From: Streptantibioticus silvisoli
Lineage (GTDB): Bacteria > Actinomycetota > Actinomycetes > Streptomycetales > Streptomycetaceae
Direction: 5' to 3'
Assembly: GCF_027947535.2 (NCBI RefSeq)
Contig: NZ_JAAGKO020000001.1
Span: 248,001 to 312,000, forward strand
DNA length: 64,000 nucleotides
Both the position numbers and the translations under genes were made by a program. Position 1 is the first letter of the stretch; the number at the start of each line of letters is the position of its first letter. Under the pieces are notes generated by a model, which was not told where the DNA came from, searched no databases, and worked only from the letters and a program-made list of their open reading frames with translations. This document shows positions 59,201-64,000 of the stretch, piece after piece.

Positions 59201-62200
59201 CTGCACCGGGACGTGTGGGGCGCGGGTCTGCACGAGTGGCTGCTCGCCGAGGACACCGCGGCGCCGGCGAAGGAGTGGACGACGGACCTCGCCCAGCCGG
59301 CGCTGTTCGCCTTCGAGGTGGCGCTGGGCCGGCTCTGGGAGTCGTGGGGCGTGCGCCCGGACTACGTCGCGGGCCACAGCGTCGGCGAGTACGCGGCGTT
59401 CTGCGCGGCCGGGGCCCTGTCGGTGGCGGACGGCCTGTATCTGACGGCGGTGCGCGGCCAGTTGCTGCAACAGCGGTGCCGGCCGGGGGCGATGGCGGCG
59501 GTCCTGGCCGACCGGGACACCGCGGAACGGGCCGCCGAGGGCCTGGCCGGCGTCGAGGTCGCGGTGGTCAACGGCGAGCGCAGCCACGTGCTGGCCGGGC
59601 CCGGGGAGAACCTGGCCGAGGCCGTCCGGCGACTGGAGGCGGCAGGCTGTTCGGTGCGCCGGCTGCCGGGCGACCGCGCCTTCCACTGCTCGCTGGTGGA
59701 CCCCGCGCTGGACGAGTTGCGGACCCACGTGGACCAGGTGAGCCTGCGGCCACTGAAGGTGCCGATGGTCAGCAACCTGGGCGGTGCGGTGCTGCCGGCC
59801 GGTCAGGCGCCCGACCCCGGCTACTTCGTCCGCCAGGCACGCGAGACCGCCGACTTCGCGGCGGTGCTCGACCGGCTCCCGGCGCTGGGCACCGAAGTAC
59901 ACCTCGAGATCGGACCGGACCGGACGCTCACGTCGATCGGTCGCAGAGCGCGGCCCGCCTCGACCTGGACGGCCTCGCAGCCGCGCGGCGAGGCGGGCCC
60001 GGCCGGCGTGCTGCGGGCCGCCGCCGGCCTGCACTGCCGCGGGATCGCGCTGGACTGGCACGGCCTCGCGCTCCCCGACGACCCGGGCCGCCACACCGCG
60101 CTGCCCACCTACCCCTTCCACCGCACGTCCCACTGGATCAGCGCCGACGCGGGCGTGCCGTCGGCCGGAGGTTCCGCGATGACCAACGAGAGCCCGGACG
60201 TGCTGACGACGAAGATCCTCCAGGAAGTACGTGAGTTGACGGCCGGTCAACTCTCGATGGACGTCGCCGAGGTGACGCCGCAGGCCGCCTTCTTCGACCT
60301 CGGCGCCGACTCGCTCCTGCTGATCAACATGATCCGGCGCCTGGAGAAGGCGTTCGGGGTGCGCATCTCCATGCGGGAGCTGTTCGAGGACGCCGACACC
60401 CCCGAACTGCTGAGCGTGCTGATCGCCGAGCGGATCAGCCCGGAACGCGCCGCGGCGTTGGGCGGGCCCGCGCGGACACCTGGGCCGGCGCCGACCTCTG
60501 AGCCGGTGCCGATGGCTGGCGCGGGGGCCGCACCGGTCGCGGCCGGCGAAGCGGCGTCGGCGCCGGCAGTGGTACCGGCACCGTTCCCGGCATCCGCACC
60601 GGCGGCGACCCCGACGCATGCGCCCGCGCCGGCACCCGTATCGGCAGAGGCAGAGGCAGCGACACCGGCAGCGGCATCCTTCCCGCCCCCGGCACCCGCC
60701 CTGTCCCCGGTCCCGGCGACCGCGCCCGCTCCCGCTCCCGCCGCGCCCGGGCCGGCCGGGGCGACCTCGGAAACGGGCCGCCTGGTGGAGCGCCAACTCG
60801 AACTCGTCGATGGCTTCGTCCAACTGATGCGTGACCAGTTGACGCTGCTGGGCCGCACCCCCGCGCCGGCGGACGCCGCACCGATCCCGGCGGCGCCCGT
60901 AGCGGCCCCTGCCCCCGCACCGGCGGAGGCCGCGTCAACCCCGGCGCCCGCGCCCGCCCCGGTGGCCGCCGTCCCTCCGCCCGCCCCGACACCGCCCACC
61001 GCCGCCCCCGCGCCGGCTCCCAGGCCGGCGCCGGCGCCGGTGGCCGCCACGCCTGCCCCGGCTCCCGCCCACACGCCCACGCCAGCGTCGGCACCGGCGG
61101 ACGCCCACGGCCCCCGGGTGAGCGTCCCCCGGGGTTCCGGCATGGCGGCCGGGGCGTTGACCGCGTCCCAGCAGGCCCATGTGGCAGACCTGACGCGGCG
61201 GTTGACCGAACGTACGGCGGGCTCCAAGGCGCTCACTCAGCGCTACCGCGGTGTGCTCGCCGACAGCCGGGCGGTGGTCGGCTTCCGCAGCGCGACGAAG
61301 GAGATGCACTACCCGCTGGCCGCCCGGAGCGCGTTCGGTGCCCACCTGGAGGACACCGACGGCAACCGCTATGTCGACATCACCATGGGCTTCGGGGTGC
61401 TGCTCCTCGGCCACGAGCCGCCGTTCGTCACCGAGGCCGTGCGGCGTTACCTGGCCGGCGGGATGCGGCTCGGTCCGCGCAACGAGGAGACCGGCCGGGC
61501 CGCACACCTGCTGGCGGACATCACCGGCTTCGAACGGGTGGCGTTCGCCAACTCCGGCACCGAGGCCAACTCGGCCGCGATCCGGCTGGCACGCGCCGCG
61601 ACCGGCCGTGACACGGTGGTGGTGTTCGACGGCTCGTACCACGGCCACGCGGACAACGTCCTCGGCCGCGCGGTGGTGGAGGACGGCCGCCGGCAGACCA
61701 TCCCGGTCTCCTCCGGTATCCCCGGGCACGCCGTGGCCGACCTGGTCGTCCTCGACTACGGGGCGCCGCAGTCGCTCGCGGAGATCGAGCGGATCGCGGA
61801 CCGGGTGGCCGCCGTGGTCGTCGAACCCGTCCAGAGCCGCCATCCCGGTCTCCAGCCGGGGGAGTTCCTGCGTTCCCTGCGCGAGGTGACCCAGCGGCAC
61901 GGCATCGTGCTGTTCTTCGACGAGATGCTGACCGGCTTCCGCCCGCATCTGCGCGGCGCACAGGGCGTGTTCGGCGTCACCCCGGACCTGGCCACCTATG
62001 GCAAGGCCATCGGCGGCGGCTACCCGATCGGCGCGATCGCGGGGAGCGCCGACATCATGGACGGCGTCGACGGCGGTTTCTGGAGGTACGGCGACGACAG
62101 CCACCCCCCGCGCGACACCACCTTCTTCGGCGGCACGTACATCCAGCACCCGCTGGCCATGGTCGCCGCCGAAGCCGTGCTCAGCCACCTCAAGGAGCAG

Positions 62201-64000
62201 GGCCCGCAGCTCCAGGAGCGCCTGAACGCGACTACCGAGCACCTGGTCGGCACCCTCAACCGGTTCTTCGCCGACGAGGAGTTCCCGGTGCGGATCGCGC
62301 ACTTCGGCTCCCAGTTCCGCTTCGAGTACCGGGGCAACCTCGAACTGTTCTTCCACCACCTGCTGCTGCGCGGGGTGTACGTGTGGGAGTGGCGCAACTT
62401 CTTCCTGTCCACCGCGCACACCGGGCAGGACGTGGAGTTCCTCGTCCACGCCGTCAAGAACGCGCTGTGGGACATGCGCCGCGGCGGCTTCCTCCCGGCC
62501 CCCGGAACGCCCCGACCTGTCCCGCCGTACGCCGACCGACTCCCCGTACCGGCCCCGCCGCCCGCTCCGGCTCCGGCCCCCGAACCCGCCCCGGCTCCGC
62601 TCCCGCGGTCCCGGCCGGTCGAGGACCGTACGATCGCGCACCCGCAGCCCTCACCGCAGCCCTCCGCCGCCCGGCCCCGCGCCGCCGGTTCGCCCGACTT
62701 CAGCCTGTACTTCTTCGGCGACTACCCCCACCAGGGCGATGAGGCGGACAAGTACCGGATCGTCCTGGAGGGCGCCCGCTTCGCCGACCGGCACGGCTTC
62801 CACGCGGTGTGGCTGCCCGAGCGCCACTTTCACTCGTTCGGCGGTGTCTTCCCCAACCCCGCCGTGCTGGGGGCCGCGCTCGCCCAGGAGACCAGCGGCA
62901 TCCGCATCAACGCCGGCTGCGTCGTCCTGCCGCTGCACAACCCCATCCGCGTCGCCGAGGAGTGGTCGGTCATCGACAACCTCTCCGGCGGCCGGGTGGG
63001 CATCGGCTGCGCCAGCGGGTGGCACCCCGACGACTTCGTCCTCCAACCGGACAACTACGGCCGGCACAAGCAGGTGATGTACGAACACCTGGACACCGTG
63101 CGGCAGTTGTGGCGCGGCGATGCGGTGGCCGGCCGCAACGGGCACGGTGACGAGACCGGGGTGCGGCTCTTCCCGCGCCCGGTCCAGCGGATGCCGCCGT
63201 TCTACACCGCGATCGTCGGCAACCCGGACAGCTACCGCGAGGCCGCCCGCCACGACATCGGCGTCATCACCAACCTGATGACGCAGTCGGTGGAGGACCT
63301 GGCCGGCAACATCGCGCTGTACCGCTCGGAGCGTGCCGCCGCCGGCCTCGACCCGGCGGCCGGGCGCGTCGTGGTCCTGGTGCACAGCTACCTCGGCGAC
63401 GACCTGGAACGGGTACGGGCCGAGGCACTGCCCGCCTTCAGCCGCTACATGCGCTCCTCCCTCTCGCTGTTCGGCCAGGTCGGCAACAGCCTCGGCATGG
63501 AGATCGACTACGACAACACCCCCGAGGACGACCTGGAGTTCCTGCTGGAGAGCGCCTACGAACGCTACTGCCGCTCCCGCGCCCTGATCGGCACCCCGGA
63601 CAGCGCCGCCCCGGTGGTGGACGCGCTGCTGCGAGCCGGTGTGGACGAGATCGCCTTCTTCGTCGACTTCGGCGTCACCCCCGAGCAGGCCGCCGCCGGA
63701 CTGCCCCACCTCGACCGACTGCGCCGGCGCTACCAGGAACCCGCCGATCCCGCCGATCCCGTTGCCGATCCCGCTGAACGCGCCGATCCCGCTGAACGCG
63801 CCGCCGGGTCCGTCGCATCAGCCGAACCAACCGGATCCATCGGATCAGCCGGATCCATCGGATCAGCCGGACCCGCCGCCGTTCCGCAGGCGCGGACCGA
63901 GGCGGAGCCGCCGGGTGAGCCGCTGACCTTCGCCCAGCAGCGCCTGTGGTTCCTCGACCGGCTCCACCCCGGCAACACCTCCTACAACGAGTGCACGGCG
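53240..64000 (+). CDS. giant hybrid PKS-NRPS, AL-KR-ACP-KS-AT-ACP-AMT-LLM-C, continues off window
   Basis: One open frame of 3,587 codons runs from ATG 53240 (AGGTGA upstream) to the window end. Domains: an A-subdomain-like N-terminus (1-100); acyl/aryl-AMP ligase (175-725, LLQLSSGSTGHSKVIRIT, NWLPLDHVGGLLMFHLRD); KR (990-1240, VVTGGLGGVGTEV, Tyr in SASYVAANRF); ACP (Ser in IGLGSLQL, about 1349); KS (1408-1835, Cys in QTACSSSL 1586, His in EAHGTGTEL 1721); AT (1953-2270, GHSVGEY Ser 2047, DRAFHCS suggesting malonyl-CoA); ACP (GADSLLLI, Ser 2358); a 240-residue Ala/Pro linker; class III aminotransferase (PLP Lys 2922 in ATYGKAIGGGYPIGA); luciferase-like monooxygenase (3153-3500); and the start of a condensation domain (PLTFAQQRLWFLDRLHP, 3561). 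The order matches synthases of alpha-hydroxy-beta-amino acyl starters such as those of microginin and puwainaphycin. Confidence 0.93.
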   Translation, partial: MAISDSTVRLEARLRTLRDVVDCAVLPAGDGASSQLLTVFVVPGGQADFGRLKRRLAAAALAEGAQVQPVLVDDVPRLPNGGVDRAALDAIPVVPETLLRQYARGWGSGSAEVALEPVPRQPGRLHLDGLDPEPPADPGPAPADVDPPDPEPADGPRPLALSSGPDLDIGAGEPRTLPEALLRTAADRPDRGLHLVLGADRTVFLSYRTLLERARRVLGGLRAAGVVPGDRVILQLPSLEQYFPALWACLLGGVLPVTVAHPPDYASRGAVLDKLFHAWRTLKAPVVIGCGTAVDGLREMGTLYGMPGLRVLDAAELERAAPVAEPHRAEPADTALLQLSSGSTGHSKVIRITHRGVLEYTAGARAQGVEPDDTTVNWLPLDHVGGLLMFHLRDTVLGCAAVHVPTDHVVADPLLWLDLLARYRAAHSWSPNFGFKLVVEALRQRPGRHWDLSAVRSLMNAGEQCTLPVVREFLAATAAFGMTGDRVLFAWGMAETCTAISYKRFGTPNTVHRVRKSSLTGALRWVGAQVPVAERTTFLSMGAPAPGARFRICDEDGRILPEGHIGRLQVASGRVTPGYLDDPAATAEALRGDGWFDTGDLGFLKDGEVAVTGRRKEVIIINGTHYFCHEIEQVVGSVDGVTPGSVAACGVPAPGTGSEQLVVFHVPRDGAGGEAGTVRRVRAELARCFELTGVLVVPVGAADFPRTTSGKIQRTAIRRRYLDGDFDDLLRRPALAEGTSRTVPDAVHRAVWEPLPPRSGGAVPVDPARTLVIADRSGLATALTGDGGPFAAAVVVSHGERYGGTVPGRYTLDFGDRDHWDRLWTDLGARARTPSVLLHLAGYAGPIPLDVPAAELDAALTQAGTSLVLAAQVHREHRGDRPASVVTVSRGLHRITGQEPVGCTGSLTAAVAAGLALEWPAAQLRHVDLAGGAAPQDAAELAAYLAAPPAEPAPAVGAVETAVRGGTPYRRRMVKVAPVPPAHGELVQPLFAHGSCYVVTGGLGGVGTEVLSGLLRRFRLRLLVLGRTVLPDGPADQVPTSGAARSLSRLTGAGGDVRYRSVDVGDGAAVAAAVEEAEREWGRRLDGVLHLAGAYLPGLLAQQEPQRWRDALRAKVVGALRLAELVRRRPGARFVSFSSLLTVAPAVESASYVAANRFLESLHDHLEVLGVPGHCLAWGLWNGVGLNRDNPYEELAVRRGLLRLTPAEGRRLARVVLAQPPGCYFVGLDETAPALRGLVRPDRPAALERVVARGAGAGAADPPPLLDLRGREVEVTVAVPAERSDDPKGASPEAGVQPPAPTVLPPAATGTPVMAADRAAIRASVLAAFAEVAGDEVDERRPFYEIGLGSLQLMRAHALLERALERTIPRTALFQYPTAAELADHLARHAATAPSPAAAARADGAGPDRRIAVIGMAGRFPGAPDLESYWRLVDTGQLGVRRFTAQELAVAGVPEQERSRADHVPVGGALDGTDLFDAAFFGISAREAELMEPQQRLLLQTCHQVLEEGGCPQVPEETRVAVFAATGMTLHALRTYLLGNLVPTQDLTDPVTALQVAIGNQADFAATRVAYRLGLRGPAIGVQTACSSSLVAVHLAIQSLLSGDADLALAAAAAVHVPQRTGYRHVPGSILSRTGACRPFDAAADGTLGGNGVAAVLLKRLDRALADGDTVHAVLLGSAVNNDGAAKVGFTAPGVAGQHRVIAQALRTAGVSADTIGYVEAHGTGTELGDPIEFQALTQAFREGSDRRGYCALGSVKANIGHLDTAAGMAGLIKAVLALRHRRIPPLAGFRTPNPALEVDTSPFYLPARGRSWESGDAPRRAGVSALGVGGTNAHVILEEAPQPPAHGRSAGTSAAGPGLLLLSARTPQALAELAAAYRDRLRAEPAPRPADAFATAALRRTHHEERLVVLGGTAGELAGSLERFLAAPADAPADPRSPWARGTVSRTGAGPVVFLHAGQGTQRRGMAGGLYRRFPVFREVVDECEQLHRDVWGAGLHEWLLAEDTAAPAKEWTTDLAQPALFAFEVALGRLWESWGVRPDYVAGHSVGEYAAFCAAGALSVADGLYLTAVRGQLLQQRCRPGAMAAVLADRDTAERAAEGLAGVEVAVVNGERSHVLAGPGENLAEAVRRLEAAGCSVRRLPGDRAFHCSLVDPALDELRTHVDQVSLRPLKVPMVSNLGGAVLPAGQAPDPGYFVRQARETADFAAVLDRLPALGTEVHLEIGPDRTLTSIGRRARPASTWTASQPRGEAGPAGVLRAAAGLHCRGIALDWHGLALPDDPGRHTALPTYPFHRTSHWISADAGVPSAGGSAMTNESPDVLTTKILQEVRELTAGQLSMDVAEVTPQAAFFDLGADSLLLINMIRRLEKAFGVRISMRELFEDADTPELLSVLIAERISPERAAALGGPARTPGPAPTSEPVPMAGAGAAPVAAGEAASAPAVVPAPFPASAPAATPTHAPAPAPVSAEAEAATPAAASFPPPAPALSPVPATAPAPAPAAPGPAGATSETGRLVERQLELVDGFVQLMRDQLTLLGRTPAPADAAPIPAAPVAAPAPAPAEAASTPAPAPAPVAAVPPPAPTPPTAAPAPAPRPAPAPVAATPAPAPAHTPTPASAPADAHGPRVSVPRGSGMAAGALTASQQAHVADLTRRLTERTAGSKALTQRYRGVLADSRAVVGFRSATKEMHYPLAARSAFGAHLEDTDGNRYVDITMGFGVLLLGHEPPFVTEAVRRYLAGGMRLGPRNEETGRAAHLLADITGFERVAFANSGTEANSAAIRLARAATGRDTVVVFDGSYHGHADNVLGRAVVEDGRRQTIPVSSGIPGHAVADLVVLDYGAPQSLAEIERIADRVAAVVVEPVQSRHPGLQPGEFLRSLREVTQRHGIVLFFDEMLTGFRPHLRGAQGVFGVTPDLATYGKAIGGGYPIGAIAGSADIMDGVDGGFWRYGDDSHPPRDTTFFGGTYIQHPLAMVAAEAVLSHLKEQGPQLQERLNATTEHLVGTLNRFFADEEFPVRIAHFGSQFRFEYRGNLELFFHHLLLRGVYVWEWRNFFLSTAHTGQDVEFLVHAVKNALWDMRRGGFLPAPGTPRPVPPYADRLPVPAPPPAPAPAPEPAPAPLPRSRPVEDRTIAHPQPSPQPSAARPRAAGSPDFSLYFFGDYPHQGDEADKYRIVLEGARFADRHGFHAVWLPERHFHSFGGVFPNPAVLGAALAQETSGIRINAGCVVLPLHNPIRVAEEWSVIDNLSGGRVGIGCASGWHPDDFVLQPDNYGRHKQVMYEHLDTVRQLWRGDAVAGRNGHGDETGVRLFPRPVQRMPPFYTAIVGNPDSYREAARHDIGVITNLMTQSVEDLAGNIALYRSERAAAGLDPAAGRVVVLVHSYLGDDLERVRAEALPAFSRYMRSSLSLFGQVGNSLGMEIDYDNTPEDDLEFLLESAYERYCRSRALIGTPDSAAPVVDALLRAGVDEIAFFVDFGVTPEQAAAGLPHLDRLRRRYQEPADPADPVADPAERADPAERAAGSVASAEPTGSIGSAGSIGSAGPAAVPQARTEAEPPGEPLTFAQQRLWFLDRLHPGNTSYNECTA
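63746..63870 (+). repeat. tandem repeats coding the LLM-C linker
   Basis: GCCGATCCC and GCTGAAC units (63746-63805), then GGATCCATCGGATCAGCC-type 18-base units (about 63834-63870), repeat within the coding frame between the monooxygenase and condensation domains. They encode a flexible Pro/Asp/Ala then Ser/Ile/Gly-rich linker. Confidence 0.65.

Noticed and set aside
53168-60823. Antisense open frame of 2,551 codons on the minus strand
   Set aside because: It is Gln/Arg/Gly/His-rich without any domain, and lies opposite the third-position-GC synthase gene, whose catalytic motifs are all in the plus frame. It is a codon-bias artefact.

Overview
The window is chromosomal DNA of a high-GC actinomycete, most likely a Streptomyces: third codon positions are almost all G or C, GTG and TTG starts are common, long meaningless antisense reading frames shadow the genes, and the gene content (AfsA-type butyrolactone enzyme, P450s, TetR and NarL regulators, LanC-like and Eis-like proteins, modular synthases) is typical of that genus. 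It reads as a stretch of accessory, secondary-metabolite DNA with three or four biosynthetic gene clusters separated by about 25 kb of mixed genes and gene debris. No rRNA, tRNA or CRISPR array was found.

Region A (1-17334) is a minus-strand operon chain with two plus-strand P450 genes at its head. In order of transcription it holds a PEP-synthase-like ATP/phosphotransfer enzyme (904 aa), a fatty acyl-AMP ligase, a protein with a nucleotidyltransferase motif, an acyl carrier protein, a thioester-reductase-like SDR, an NDP-kinase-like protein, an AfsA-type enzyme, a nitroreductase, a UbiA prenyltransferase and an amidohydrolase, then a TIGR00027-type methyltransferase and a glycosyltransferase that leaves the window. 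Nearly every junction is a 4-8 base overlap. The logic is: activate a fatty acid, load it on a carrier, reduce it, and combine it with an AfsA product using phosphotransfer enzymes. This suggests a butyrolactone/phosphate-ester lipid of the salinipostin/cyclipostin kind or a relative.

Region B (17368-28148) looks like a chuangxinmycin-type cluster: a cobalamin radical-SAM methyltransferase with its small partner, a HisC-like aminotransferase, a ketopantoate-reductase-like enzyme, a P450, a MoaD/ThiS-like sulfur carrier with a tail after its Gly-Gly, a JAMM-like protease, an orphan NarL-type regulator, and a tryptophanyl-tRNA synthetase behind an apparent Trp-codon attenuator. Chuangxinmycin inhibits TrpRS, so the synthetase would give self-resistance.

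Region C (28319-42317) is mixed: Ser/Thr kinase, a TetR/MFS pair, a lone LanC-like cyclase, an Eis-type acetyltransferase, aldo-keto reductase, a TetR/SDR pair with clear palindromic operators, a zinc alcohol dehydrogenase, and remnants of a transposase and a berberine-bridge-type oxidase.

Region D (42318-50564) is a second compact minus-strand set: FAD monooxygenase, TIGR00027-type methyltransferase, two proteins of unknown family, a LysR effector domain without DNA-binding domain, an alpha/beta hydrolase, a P-loop kinase and a GH3-type acyl-amide synthetase. I do not recognise its product. Region E (50565-53239) carries an arsenite-permease remnant, tandem AAGG-N3-CCTT palindromes in front of an HTH gene, and a small membrane protein. 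Region F (53240-64000) is one giant plus-strand synthase, open to the window end, with order AL-KR-ACP-KS-AT-ACP-aminotransferase-luciferase-like monooxygenase-C. This is the architecture known for alpha-hydroxy-beta-amino acyl starters. Short tandem repeats with periods of 7 to 43 bp fill many of the intergenic gaps.
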